Shown here piece by piece: positions 32,901-39,330 of a stretch of 64,000 nt of DNA. The notes below the pieces were generated by a model. It saw nothing but the letters and a program-made list of their open reading frames with translations, made no database searches and was not told where the DNA came from. The position numbers and the translations under genes are program-made. The stretch is from Promerops cafer (taxonomy: Eukaryota > Chordata > Aves > Passeriformes > Nectariniidae). Location of the stretch: positions 1 to 64,000 of the forward strand of contig VZSE01002469.1 of assembly GCA_013398275.1 (NCBI GenBank). Direction: 5' to 3'. Each line of letters begins with the position of its first letter. Within the stretch, counting starts at the first letter, position 1.

Positions 32901-35036
32901 CAATCTGGGCCAAGGCCTCAGCACCCTCACAGGGAAGAATTTCTTGCCAATATCCCATCTAAACCTCCTAATTTTCAGCTCAAGGCCAGCCCCCTTGTCC
33001 CCTGTGGCACTCAGCCCACTGCAGCACCAGGACCCCCCTCCATCTGCCAGAGCTGCAGAGCCCAGGCATGTAAAGCCTGTTTAATGCTAAATCAACTACT
33101 GATACTAAGGTCCCATTAAGAGGAGAACACCTGGCTGGCATCACTTTGCCACGCTCTCCCCGTGCCCACGGTGGGTCCCTGAGCACGACCCGGGCTCTGC
33201 CCTCCCTCCCCAGCCTCCCAGGGAAGCTGTGCCAAGTCCCAGCTCGGGCCTTTGAAGGTGTTGACAAAGGCAAGATAAATGCAAGGCAGCGGTTGCTGAC
33301 AGGCAGGTACAACAGCGTCTGCAGGGAGGAGGTCGAAGTGCTTTTCCCCTGAGTCACTGCTCCAGCTCAGCTTCAGAATTAACCACAAACAGAGCAAAAG
33401 CCACTCAGGCTGGAGCTCGGCTCAGCCCCTGGAAGACAAGAGCCTGTGAGCGTCTCCTCCGTTGAAAACGCCAGAATTAAAGGAGCAGAAGCTCTGCCCC
33501 ATCCCCTCTCAGTGCCACTCTGGGCAGGCCTGCCTCTGAATGGGAGGCAGGAATTGTGTCCTAGTTATTTAGCCAGCAGGAGATAACTCCGCTTCCCGGC
33601 GTGCCCCGCGCCGCTCGGCAAACCTGCTCTGTAAATAACACGCAGCCTTTGAGCTGCCGGGAGTGGATAGAATAAAATGGGAGCTGATTCATATTCCAAC
33701 TGATCCTCTCCCTCCCCAGGCACCTGTGCCAGCATTAAGCTCCTTACCCAGCGCAGACCGAGCCTGTATTTACATATCCTGCACCGCCGGGCACAGCCTC
33801 CTTTGCCAGGGTAAGTGCTGGCATCTTCCCGGTGCTACCGGGCAGCTGCTCCCCCTCCAGCACCCCTGCTCCCAGATTCTGCCCCCTCCCAGAAGCCCCA
33901 CAGCACTCCTGCACTGACCTGCACTTGCAGCAACACAGAAAGGGGAAGGTGGCAGATGCCACCGAGGTGCTCTATAATAACCAAATCCTACCTGGGATTT
34001 TCCTGTTGGTTATTTTGTATTTTTCTCATTTTGTCAATAAGATGAGCCCAGCCATTCAAGGAGTTACTGCCATCACTGGGGTGGGATTGCAGGGGAAGTG
34101 ATGGAGCTGGAGCTCACCATGCTCAGATTCAGCTCCCGGGGCCTGGCAGAAACTCCCAGGAGAATGCTGAGAAACTGGAGCAAGGAGATGAAAGGGAAGT
34201 GGATGAGATTTGTTCCTTAGAAGAATTCAGTAGATGTAGGTTTTCATGTTTATTTAAAGGTAACATTTGCACAGTTTCCTGCACGGCTATTGACTGGAAA
34301 TGACTGATACTGAGAAGGGGGAAAAAAGCTGAATGAGAGCAGACTGGGCTCATGCCTGGAGCAAAACGGGATGAAGAGGAGAAGTGTGAAGGTATTTATC
34401 TTTAAACTCAGATTTCATCTCAGTAGTTTCGCCTAAGCCACGCCAAAAAACAGACACCACCTCAAATCAACTCTCAGAAGCAGCAATTTCAGCAGAGCAA
34501 CTCCCAGGCTGAGCCTGGTCCAGCCGTGCTGCTGGGGAAAGGCAGAGCAGCCGTGCTGACAAGCACCTGGATTTCCATCCATCCAGAGGAGGAGAAGCTC
34601 CTCCCTCACCCAGCACACACTTGCACCATCACCACATCACTTAGGTCTTCTACAGCTGAGTGCAGAAACCCCTAAAAACACACAGAACTCACAAAAGAGA
34701 ATCTTCCAAAGCATCCCCTTGTTGCTCAGCTGACTCGGGCCCAGGTGAGCACAGCACTTCCTGGGAAGGATTGCAGCCACAGGGAAATAAACCCAACCCC
34801 ATCAGCTGGCACAGCACCAACACACCCATGTAAATCCCTGGTAAGAGCCCAGGGCAACCTCCTGCCATGTCAAACAATGCCATGGCTTCGAGGCTCAAGG
34901 CTCAAAGAGCAGCATCCCCAGAGGAAGGCAGGTGGCCCAAAGACGTTACCTTTTTCCCCGTTTGTTTCTCCACCATGTCGTTGCTGAGAGAGAAATCTTC
35001 TGACTGTGGTGTTTTAGAACACCCACCCTTGGGCAT
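2785..35036 (-). CDS. ANKRD11: ANKRD11, ankyrin repeat domain-containing protein 11 (complete CDS, 11 coding exons)
   Basis: Join on the minus strand of 35036-34950, 27866-27728, 17546-17376, 16295-16092, 14033-13891, 13208-13061, 12335-5605, 4828-4730, 4633-4490, 3419-3327 and 2970-2785. The total is 8145 nt and 2714 residues; every junction is GT/AG and keeps frame. Four ankyrin repeats lie at about residues 167-292, a Lys/Glu-rich disordered region at about 630-1525, and a conserved C-terminus at about 2430-2714. In mammals ANKRD11 is a large nuclear chromatin regulator. It binds p160 coactivators through its ankyrin repeats, recruits histone deacetylases and influences histone acetylation in neural and craniofacial development; haploinsufficiency causes KBG syndrome. 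The family reports two repression domains and one activation domain. The human protein has 2663 residues, so this orthologue is slightly longer. Identification rests on near-identity of the N-terminal, ankyrin and C-terminal segments. No frameshift or internal stop was found. Confidence 0.97.
2971..3326 (-). other. ANKRD11 intron (356 bp) between the last two coding exons
   Basis: Bounded by donor GTGAGA and acceptor GATGCAG. GC-rich unique sequence; no repeat or second gene seen. Confidence 0.85.
3327..3419 (-). CDS. ANKRD11: ANKRD11 coding exon 10 (human exon 12)
   Basis: Acceptor CCTTAG precedes 3419 and donor GTGAGA follows 3327. The exon is 93 nt in phase 0 and encodes 31 residues (2623-2653), beginning GDENKSVRDRFNARQF and ending DVDDKYDRMK. 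It matches the mammalian protein through this whole stretch. It is too short to appear as a separate long open frame and was found by translating between flanking C-terminal exons. Confidence 0.96.
3420..4489 (-). other. ANKRD11 intron (1070 bp) between coding exons 9 and 10
   Basis: Bounded by donor GTCAGT and acceptor CCTTAG. About 230 bp is a CR1 fragment (4094-4325); the rest is unique sequence with no other feature seen. Confidence 0.85.
4094..4325 (-). mobile_element. CR1 LINE 3' fragment in an ANKRD11 intron
   Basis: It shows the antisense CR1 tail from 'cacagaataatctggactgg' through 'ccttccactagcccaggttg' and 'cacagcttctctgggcacc' to 'tcccaatatcccatataacc'. It has the same orientation as the gene and is internally intact for about 230 bp. 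Confidence 0.9.
4490..4633 (-). CDS. ANKRD11: ANKRD11 coding exon 9 (human exon 11)
   Basis: Acceptor TCCTCAG precedes 4633 and donor GTCAGT follows 4490. The exon is 144 nt in phase 0 and encodes residues 2575-2622, starting EKLIVSCEQEILRVHCRAAR and ending YNMPLENQ. The intron separating it from the previous exon is only 96 bp (4634-4729), the shortest in the gene. It is part of the conserved C-terminal domain. Confidence 0.97.
4730..4828 (-). CDS. ANKRD11: ANKRD11 coding exon 8 (human exon 10)
   Basis: Acceptor CCCGCAG precedes 4828 and donor GTAAGG follows 4730. The exon is 99 nt in phase 0 and encodes residues 2542-2574, starting IAPPPSLAEPLKELF and ending LRLQHSIER. It is nearly identical to the mammalian C-terminal domain and probably helical or coiled-coil (QQEAVRGKLRLQHSIER). 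It belongs to the conserved C-terminal repression region of the family. Confidence 0.97.
4829..5604 (-). other. ANKRD11 intron (776 bp) after the giant exon
   Basis: Donor GTGAGT at 5604 and acceptor CCCGCAG before 4828. The giant exon's frame stays open about 150 bp into this intron, so its open frame overstates the exon. No repeat recognised. Confidence 0.85.
5605..12335 (-). CDS. ANKRD11: ANKRD11 giant coding exon (human exon 9), residues 299-2541
   Basis: This single exon of 6731 nt encodes 2243 full codons, about 83% of the protein. Acceptor CTCTGCAG precedes 12335 and donor GTGAGT follows 5605. In order it holds: an acidic Ser/Glu opening (SEEEDAPSFAPSS); a basic cluster KVKKKRKKETK near residue 450; a Ser-rich part; HKTKHKHKNKEKG near 632, then about 900 residues dominated by Lys, Glu, Asp and Ser in KEKK-type runs; the conserved island REKLLGDGDLMMTSFERM near 1605; a Pro/Ser-rich region; an Ala/Glu/Pro-rich region (about 2150-2370); ITRNRAQML near 2387; PRKRRFQRSNQQ near 2431; and the helix REMIQQTLAAIVDAIKL near 2457. 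The reported repression and activation domains of the family fall largely in this exon, and it is where most human disease truncations occur. Much of it is expected to be disordered. Confidence 0.97.
12336..13060 (-). other. ANKRD11 intron (725 bp) before the giant exon
   Basis: Bounded by GTGAGA and CTCTGCAG. Unique sequence, no repeat or gene seen. Confidence 0.85.
13061..13208 (-). CDS. ANKRD11: ANKRD11 coding exon 6 (human exon 8), end of the ankyrin domain
   Basis: Acceptor TTTTCAG precedes 13208 and donor GTGAGA follows 13061. It encodes residues 249-297: VVKLLLHYGGNPHQSNRKG closes repeat three, ETPLKVANSPTMVNLLL gives a shortened last repeat, and YPSSEESST enters the acidic Ser/Glu linker. 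Codon 298 (Glu) is split between this exon and the giant exon. Confidence 0.95.
13345..13493 (+). mobile_element. CR1 LINE 3' fragment
   Basis: Sense CR1 tail of the diverged type: 'gtggtggaatcaccatccct', 'gttgggctcgatgattgggg' and the end 'taatgatcctgtgattct'. It is antisense to ANKRD11. Confidence 0.75.
13631..13762 (-). mobile_element. CR1 LINE 3' fragment
   Basis: Antisense CR1 tail: 'cacataatcagggaataatt', 'gggacaccttccactaaccc', ending 'ccagcctggccttgaacac'. It lies 128 bp downstream of the weak exon donor at 13890. Confidence 0.85.
13891..14033 (-). CDS. ANKRD11: ANKRD11 coding exon 5 (human exon 7), second and third ankyrin repeats
   Basis: Acceptor CCTTGCAG precedes 14033. The exon completes Gly201 and encodes residues 202-248: repeat two (WTALHEACNRGYYDVAKQLL, then AAGAEVNTKG) and the first half of repeat three (LDDDTPLHDAANNGHFK). 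Both repeats keep the TALHEA/TPLHDA helix signature. The donor reads GTCGGGGT, which lacks the usual A/G at +3 and A at +4 and is the weakest donor in the gene. The frame across it is nevertheless exact (phase 0). Confidence 0.95.
14386..14720 (-). mobile_element. CR1 LINE 3' fragment, one of the longer copies
   Basis: Antisense CR1 tail from 'catgaaatggtttgtgttgg' through the 'ccttccactattccaggtgg' and 'cacagcttctctgagcaacc' blocks. It continues into the more internal CR1 part ('ccattccctcttgttctgcc', 'ccctctccagccttctccta'). Confidence 0.9.
14925..15120. other. candidate conserved non-coding element
   Basis: Non-repetitive stretch mixing CpG-containing sequence (TTTCCCAGCGCGGCTGC, ATAGCGCCGTGGGAGCGCG) with AT-rich homeodomain-type motifs; ATTAATCA occurs at about 15075 and again at about 15110, the second as GGATTAATCA, a bicoid-class site. 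No alignment available, so conservation is inferred. Confidence 0.25.
15341..15384. repeat. (GGA)n microsatellite
   Basis: Purine run of GAAGGAGGAGGAGGAGGAG type followed by GGAGGTGGAGGTGG; about 44 bp, mildly interrupted. Confidence 0.9.
15872..15918. repeat. T/G-rich simple tract, (TTTG)n-like
   Basis: Runs of TTTTTGTTGTTGTTTGG and GTTTGTTTGTTTTTTT; low-complexity, inside an ANKRD11 intron. Confidence 0.8.
16092..16295 (-). CDS. ANKRD11: ANKRD11 coding exon 4 (human exon 6), first ankyrin repeat
   Basis: Acceptor TCCCTGCAG precedes 16295 and donor GTAACA follows 16092. After the split Val133 it encodes residues 134-200, starting DTTPKHPSQSTVCQKG. From about residue 167 the first ankyrin repeat follows (GETRLHRAAIRGDARRIKEL), continuing with the helix-turn and loop EGADVNVKDFA. 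The split Gly201 runs into the next exon. In the family the ankyrin region binds p160 coactivators. Confidence 0.96.
16296..17375 (-). other. ANKRD11 intron (1080 bp)
   Basis: Bounded by GTGAGA and TCCCTGCAG. Unique sequence; no repeat of note and no second gene seen. Confidence 0.85.
17376..17546 (-). CDS. ANKRD11: ANKRD11 coding exon 3 (human exon 5)
   Basis: Acceptor TCCCACAG precedes 17546 and donor GTGAGA follows 17376. The exon completes the split Glu76 and encodes KQGPERKRIKKEP (a basic nuclear-localisation candidate) and the strongly conserved GLLFGMGLSGIRAGYPLSER, ending AEESANSP (residues 77-132). It also supplies the first base of codon 133. A 20-bp minisatellite begins about 100 bp upstream of its acceptor. 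Confidence 0.96.
17645..17989. repeat. 20-bp minisatellite, about 17 units, with an assembly N
   Basis: The unit is GAGTGATGGATCCCTGTGGG with a second type GTGCTGGGTGGATCCCTGTG; nearly every unit contains GGATCC. The single N at 17685 lies inside the array, so the true copy number is unknown. On the minus strand all three frames are open through the array, which creates false long ORFs. The array begins about 100 bp from the acceptor of the coding exon at 17546. Confidence 0.95.
18612..18795 (-). mobile_element. CR1 LINE 3' fragment
   Basis: Antisense CR1 tail: 'gaacgggttgggtgggaagg', 'cacctcccactagcccaggc', 'ccacagcttcgctgggcaac'. Confidence 0.88.
19299..19466 (+). mobile_element. CR1 LINE 3' fragment with intact tail
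   Basis: Sense CR1 tail: 'ttgcccagagaagctgtggc', 'gtgtccctgcccatggcagg', ending 'ccattccatgattctatgaa', the typical 3' octamer end. Confidence 0.9.
19915..20165. other. candidate conserved non-coding element
   Basis: Unique AT-rich stretch with several homeodomain-type cores (ACAATTAGAATG, TTCATTAATATCC, AAATTGATTATCAAG) followed by a CpG-containing end (GCGGCTGCCGCGTTCTCGC). No repeat similarity or coding signal. Conservation is inferred from appearance only. Confidence 0.25.
20204..20348 (+). mobile_element. CR1 LINE 3' fragment
   Basis: Sense CR1 tail: 'ttcaaggccagctggatggg', 'gtgtccctgcccatggcagg', ending 'atcattccttgattctatgg'. Confidence 0.85.
21440..21870. promoter_or_regulatory. CpG-richer patch, possible internal promoter or enhancer
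   Basis: CpG dinucleotides are dense compared with the flanks, for example GAGCGTCTCGGCGCCGCACG just left of 21664 and GCCGCACCGAGCGCCGCCCC after it. No coding exon or splice structure is visible. It sits in the long intron before the ankyrin exons, where an alternative promoter would make an N-terminally shorter transcript; that is only inference. Confidence 0.3.
22411..22440. repeat. short tandem duplication (about 14 bp, two units)
   Basis: GATGGAGGACCAG occurs twice in a row with a single base between. Confidence 0.7.
24801..24970 (-). other. possible 3' end of a retrocopied transcript (A-tail with AATAAA)
   Basis: On the minus strand AATAAA at 24831-24826 is followed 13 nt later by a run of 12 A (24812-24801). 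That spacing is typical of a polyadenylated mRNA 3' end copied into the genome. The upstream 130 bp are not recognised and no target-site duplication was found, so a chance A-run is equally possible. Confidence 0.25.
24982..25208 (-). mobile_element. CR1 LINE 3' fragment
   Basis: Antisense CR1 tail from 'cacagaatcctggaatggtt' through 'ccttccactatcccagggtg' to 'ccttcccaatatcccaccta'. Confidence 0.9.
27728..27866 (-). CDS. ANKRD11: ANKRD11 coding exon 2 (human exon 4)
   Basis: Acceptor TTTCCAG precedes 27866 and donor GTACAG follows 27728. It encodes residues 30-75 plus the first base of codon 76, starting DKDKVSLTKTPKL and ending NGDQKDSDT. The stretch is basic, rich in Lys, Asp and Glu, and lies before the ankyrin repeats; KERATKRKLPF is a plausible short nuclear-localisation-type cluster. 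It is isolated between introns of 7.1 kb and 10.2 kb. Confidence 0.95.
29641..29890 (-). mobile_element. CR1 LINE 3' fragment
   Basis: Antisense CR1 tail: 'ctgcttgggttgcaagagac', 'ccttccactagcccaggctg', 'cacagcttctctggacaccc', 'tcccaatatcccatctaacc'. Confidence 0.9.
30475..30612 (-). mobile_element. CR1 LINE 3' fragment
   Basis: Antisense CR1 tail: 'ggaatggtttgggttggaag', 'ccttccactagatcaggctg', ending within 'cagcctggccttgacattgc'. Confidence 0.88.
31105..31195 (+). mobile_element. CR1 LINE 3' fragment with internal deletion
   Basis: Sense CR1 tail: 'tgagcaacctgacctagtgg' runs directly into 'gatgagctttaaggtccttt', so the usual 'tgtccctgcccatggcaggg' block is missing, then 'ccatgattctgtgatt'. 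Confidence 0.8.
32734..33005 (-). mobile_element. CR1 LINE 3' fragment
   Basis: Antisense CR1 tail: 'cacagaatcctggaatgctc', 'ccttccactagcccaggttg', 'cacagctgctctgggcaatc', 'tgccaatatcccatctaaac'. Confidence 0.9.
33555..33700. other. candidate conserved non-coding element
   Basis: Unique sequence with GAGATAACTCC (GATA-type), a CpG block (CGGCGTGCCCCGCGCCGCTCGG), CTGTAAATAACACG (forkhead-type) and AGCTGATTCATATTCC. No coding potential or repeat similarity. It is about 1.3 kb downstream of the first coding exon in the transcript direction. Confidence 0.25.
34950..35036 (-). CDS. ANKRD11: ANKRD11 coding exon 1 (human exon 3 equivalent), 29 codons with the start ATG
   Basis: The minus strand reads MPKGGCSKTP at the start and MVEKQTGKK at the end, then donor GTAACG at 34949. 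This matches the N-terminus of vertebrate ANKRD11 (MPKGGCPKAP...). The ATG has A at -3 and C at +4, a fair Kozak context, and an in-frame TGA lies 26 nt upstream, so the start cannot extend further in this exon. The exon ends on a codon boundary (phase 0) and joins GAT AAA at 27866. The open stretch is so short that a length-filtered ORF scan misses it. An internal methionine at residue 21 is a possible secondary start. Confidence 0.95.
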
Positions 35037-35094
35037 CGTTCTGCCTTCCTTACTTGATCTTCATTTATGCTGCCATCGCCTCATCATCAACCGT
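35037..35094 (-). other. ANKRD11: ANKRD11 5' UTR part of the first coding exon, with short uORFs
   Basis: Upstream of the ATG there are 58 nt back to a good acceptor: a pyrimidine tract followed by TGACAG at 35100-35095. The UTR has four ATGs and three short uORFs: an 8-codon frame with a double ATG, ATG GCA GCA TAA, and ATG AAG ATC AAG TAA. All stop before the main ATG. Such uORFs usually lower main-ORF translation; that effect is inferred here. Confidence 0.8.
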
Positions 35095-35305
35095 CTGTCA
35101 GGAGAGAGGAAAAGGGAGGTCAGACATCTCAAAAGGATCTCTCCACTGTGGGGAGGAAAGACAAGGCACTTCCCGTGGGGATAAACCCCCTCCCAACCCC
35201 TGGATGGCAACACCAGGATGGCAGAGCACCCTCAAATGTGAAGAAGCTGCAGCAGGCTACTGCCACCTTCCCAGAGAGTAACAGAGGTGCTGCAAGGAAT
35301 CACAC

Positions 35306-35602
35306 ACAGAATCACACAGAATCACTGAGCTTGGAAAAGACCTCCCAGAACACTGAGTCCAACCTGTGCCCAATCCCAACCCTGTCACCAGCCCAAAGCA
35401 CTGAGTGCCACATCCAGGCCTTCCTTGGACGACACCCCCATGAAAGAGAACTCTGCTATCTCCCTGGGCAAACCCTTCCAATGCCTGACAACCCTTTCCT
35501 TGAAGAAATTCCTCCTGATTTCCAACCTGAACCTCCCCTGGCACAGCCTGAGGCTGTTTCCTCTCATCCTATCACTCGTTTCCTGGGAGAAGAGGCCAAC
35601 TC
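35306..35602 (-). mobile_element. CR1-type fragment, 'gagtccaacctgtgcccaat' subfamily
   Basis: The antisense tail differs from the neighbours: 'cactgagcttggaaaagacc', 'ctgtcaccagcccaaagcac', 'tccctgggcaaacccttcca', 'tgaagaaattcctcctgatt', ending 'cctgggagaagaggccaac'. It matches another avian CR1 subfamily found also at 47261, 49012 and 62064. It sits about 210 bp upstream of the first coding exon's acceptor. Confidence 0.85.
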
Positions 35603-35635
35603 CAAAGTGGATCCTGCAGCTGCAGACACAGCTTG

Positions 35636-35729
35636 TTTCATATGCAAGGAACAGCCTAGAAGGGATCAAGTCCCTTCTAGGGTTTCATATGCAAGGAACA
35701 GCCTAGAAGGGATCAAGTCCCACCAAAGA
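35636..35729. repeat. 47-bp tandem duplication, two units
   Basis: TTTCATATGCAAGGAACAGC starts at 35636 and again at 35683, and the rest of the unit (CTAGAAGGGATCAAGTCCC) is the same. Only one unit exists in the second copy after the N at 35980. Confidence 0.9.
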
Positions 35730-36286
35730 GCAACAGCCCCCCTGCTCTCATCCACAGCATCACCCCAAGCCCACATACAGCTTCCTGCAGCTGCAGCTCT
35801 GTTCCTGAGCACGGGGACACGGGGACACACCTGGGGCTGGGACAGGTGCACCCCAGTTTGACACACTGAATCCCCAGACACACTTGCAGAACCAAACAAA
35901 CTACAGAACCTCCATCAGAAATGCACTTCTGGAGCACCGTGGGAGGGGAGCGGGGAGCGCGGGGCTCGGCGCTCGCGGCNCACAGCTTGTTTCATATGCA
36001 AGGAACAGCCTAGATGGGATCAAGTCCCACCAAAGAGCAACAGCCCCCCTGCTCTCATCCACAGCATCACCCCAAGCCCACATACAGCTTCCTGCAGCTG
36101 CAGCTCTGTTCCTGAGCACGGGGACACGGGGACACACCTGGGGCTGGGACAGGTGCACCCCAGTTTGACACACTGAATCCCCAGACACACTTGCAGAACC
36201 AAACAAACTACAGAACCTCCATCAGAAATGCACTTCTGGAGCACCGTGGGAGGGGAGCGGGGAGCGCGGGGCTCGGCGCTCGCGGC
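35683..36286. repeat. 297-bp direct duplication flanking an N (probable assembly artefact)
   Basis: Bases 35683-35979 and 35990-36286 have the same length and appear identical apart from one base (CCTAGAAGGG versus CCTAGATGGG). The single N at 35980 separates them. Both copies end at CTCGGCGCTCGCGGC. Contig ends that overlap but were not merged would give exactly this pattern. Confidence 0.85.
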
Positions 36287-37629
36287 ACGGTTTGCCACGG
36301 CTCCTCACCCTGCTCCCCACCTCGCCCGAAAGCCAACCTGCAGAGGACAAAGCACTCCTGCTCCTCCTGTGTTGCCTGGTTACAGGGCTGGAAAGACAAC
36401 TGCCACGTGGAATACAGCAGGGCACTAGCTGGAGCAGGGCTCAGGAACACCAGCTGGAGCCAAGGCCCTTTTAGGTGAACAAGAATATCTCCTCTACCAA
36501 GACCACAGGCTGGAAAGCATCAGTGGAACAGGATATCTTTGAGGAGTGACCCCCAGGAGCCCCAACAGCAACTGGGCTCCTCCGCCTGAGGCTGGAATGG
36601 CACAGACAGGAACTTTTCCCCACGTAGTTGTCACCTGCCAGCTCTAAATTGCACCCATTACATCTTACAGCAGCAGCTCTGCAGAGCAACAACTGCAGGA
36701 AATTGTCCAGGGAGATGGGAATTCTCAGAGAGGAGAGAGAGAAGTCTTGGATTTAGAAGTTCCCTGGAAATCCCTTCAACATTTCTGTTCCATTTACGCC
36801 TCAGAGGCCTTGGGACACTTTGGGTTGTTTTGTTGTTAAAGGTGGCTCAGAGGCCCCAGCCCAGCCCTGAAGCAGCACAAATTCCCAGACCAAAGCACCA
36901 GGCACAGACAGTGCTGGTGCTTCCAGCAGGAGACTGTGCTTCCCAAGGCAGCTCATTCTCCAGCCCAGCTCCTCTGCCTGGGCTGTGGGATGGTTGTTAC
37001 CTGTATTTAGGAACAAAACTTTGGGAACTGAGAAAACACATCCTCATGCCCCCCTGCTGGACATGGGGACAGCTGAGCTTTGGGACAGCCCACCAGAGCC
37101 CACAAGGTCCCCTCCAAGCTGCACATCCATTGGGACCCTGCAGGAGCAGCTCCAGCCATTCCCAGCCCCAGGAATCTCTCTGCCAGGCATCATTAGCCAG
37201 CTGGGAAAATGCAAGAATTATTTCCCCTCGGTTTCTCTTACAGGGGCTCACTGAGGTGCAGGTACAGGAGAAAGGAGCATGTGCTTGGGAGGAGGCAGGA
37301 GCAGAGGACAATATTCCCTTCAATATTCACTGCGAATCTAAGAGGTGGAAATTCAGATGAAGTGCTGGGCAAGGGCAATTTATTTACACCTTGCAACGGA
37401 TATTAAACCAAGCAGCTTCACCTCTGCTGACGGTGGGGGCGGGCCACGCTCTGCTCCCACCAGCAGCCAAAACCAACCCCACGTCCCCGCCAGTGCCTCA
37501 CTCAAAGCACCCTGCCTGATGACCTGCACGCTGCCAATGTATTCCCAAAAAAATCGTGCCCACTCCCAAGCCTTTGTGGCTGCTTGCACCAGGGTAGGCA
37601 CCTATTCACGTGGAGCTTCCAAAACCTGT

Positions 37630-37960
37630 TTAACTGAGAAAAGGCCAGACGGATGCCAGATTAATTCTGCGCCCCTTCTGTTCGCGGAGCTGACTCATTA
37701 CACTTGGAAAGCCGGCTGCCTCTCCGGGTAAACACAGCCCTGGCCTGTTCCACAGCTTGCAGGGAGTATCACATTTGCACAACAATTACCGACAACGACG
37801 CAGCCTTCCTTTCATTTTTAAGCACATTTAATAAGTTCGTTTCATTTTTAAGCACGTTTAATAAGAGTCAGAGGGGAGGCACAGATTCCTGGCTGGAAGA
37901 GCCTTCCCCAGCTCACGACAGAGCATTTGCAGAATGGCAAAGCTAGGGCTGCAGAACGAC
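37630..37960. other. candidate conserved non-coding element with a small tandem repeat
   Basis: Unique sequence with GCTGACTCATTACACTTGG (AP-1-type TGACTCA), TTGCACAACAATTACCGACAACG and two copies of TTTCATTTTTAAGCAC. CpG and AT-rich motifs alternate, unlike the neighbouring CR1-rich intron. Confidence 0.22.
37810..37866. repeat. 30-bp tandem duplication, two units
   Basis: TTTCATTTTTAAGCACATTT at 37810 is repeated at 37840 as TTTCATTTTTAAGCACGTTT, each followed by AATAAG. Confidence 0.9.
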
Positions 37961-39209
37961 AATTTGGCTTCAATCCCTCCTAATTTAGGAGCTGGATGAG
38001 CCACCCCTTTTCCACGATGCCCCTCTCAAGCTCACCTCCCTACAGGACACAACCAGCACCCTTCCTATTTCACAAACAATTACTCAGCTCCTCAGAGGAG
38101 CTGATTACATGTGGCTGCACAATACCAAGTGGGAGACAGAGTGAGCTCAACAGAATATAATCCCTCGAACTTCTCCAGGAAAACAAAGGAGCTGTTTACC
38201 CCTGGCCAGGGGCCAGCCCTGGCCATGTGCGTGGCCAGCCCAGGGCACACCAGCCCCCCAGCCTGGCCACAGCAGACCCTGCTGCTGGAGAGGCTGGATC
38301 CCACACAATCCCCTGGTGAAGTGGTGAACAGAGGGGGGGAGCCTGGCCTGGGACGGCCTGGCCTGGATATGGCAGCTCCTGCTGTTCCAGGATGGCTGGA
38401 TCCAGCAGGGAAGGCTATGGAGGTCCCAGCCCATGGAGTATTGCCAGCCAGGAGAAAGCTGGAACAGCAGGGGTGACACCCAGCCCAGTCATCCTGCTCT
38501 GGACTGGGAGCCCACCTGGTCCACCCTGCCCTGGGTGGGGGTCAGAGCCCCCACAGCATCCCCGAGCACCCTCCCAGAGGATGGAGGAACAGGACTCTGG
38601 AACACAACCAGAACAGGGCTGGAGCCATGCAGAATGAGTGTGGCTGGGAATGGCAGGGCTCTGCAGAGCCAGCCCGGGGCACACCCACCCACGATCATCC
38701 CCTGTCCCCTTAATGGGCCAAGGAAACAGCTGAACATGGTTTTTATTTTGCCCAGGGCATACCAAGTCCAAGCCACACACTGAGACCAAACACGTCTGTG
38801 AAGGACCTCAAAAGGCCACGGTCCCAAAAGGGATGGAAGGGATGGGGGTGTCATCTGGCCCTTGGAGGGAAGAGGAAGAGGAGGAGGATGAAAGCACTGC
38901 TGGCTTCAACTCCAGGACATCTGGGCAGCCGGGAGGCAGCGTGGGAGCAGTGGCACCCATTAGCCACGACAGGCTCCCAGAGAAGGTGATGGGCAAACTG
39001 GGACAGGCAAACTGGGATTCCACTGGACAGCAAGGACAAAGCCCACAGACAGACTCCAGCCCCTGCCAGACAACACCAACACTGGGCCCGAGAGGAGAGC
39101 AGCTCCTCATTAACCAACCCTATGGACCCCCATGTACATTTAAACTCCCCATCCCTACCCCTCCTGCTCCATGGAACCAGTGAGCAACACCCCAACATCC
39201 ATATCTGTG

Positions 39210-39330
39210 CCATGGGCAGGGACACCTTCCACTGGACCAGGGTGCTCCAAGCCCCATCCAACCTGGCCTTGGACACTTCCAGGGATGGGGCAGCTTCTCT
39301 GGGCAACCTCCCCACCCTCACAGGAAAGAA
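39210..39330 (-). mobile_element. CR1 LINE 3' fragment
   Basis: Antisense CR1 tail lacking the outermost end: 'ccatgggcagggacaccttc', 'ccatccaacctggccttgga', 'ggcagcttctctgggcaacc'. Confidence 0.85.

Larger units (their letters stand above)
27867..34949 (-). other. ANKRD11 intron (7.1 kb) after the first coding exon
   Basis: Bounded by donor GTAACG at 34949 and acceptor TTTCCAG before 27866. It holds CR1 fragments at 29641, 30475, 31105 and 32734 and candidate regulatory patches near 30085 and 33555. No other gene, RNA gene or long coding frame is supported. Confidence 0.85.
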
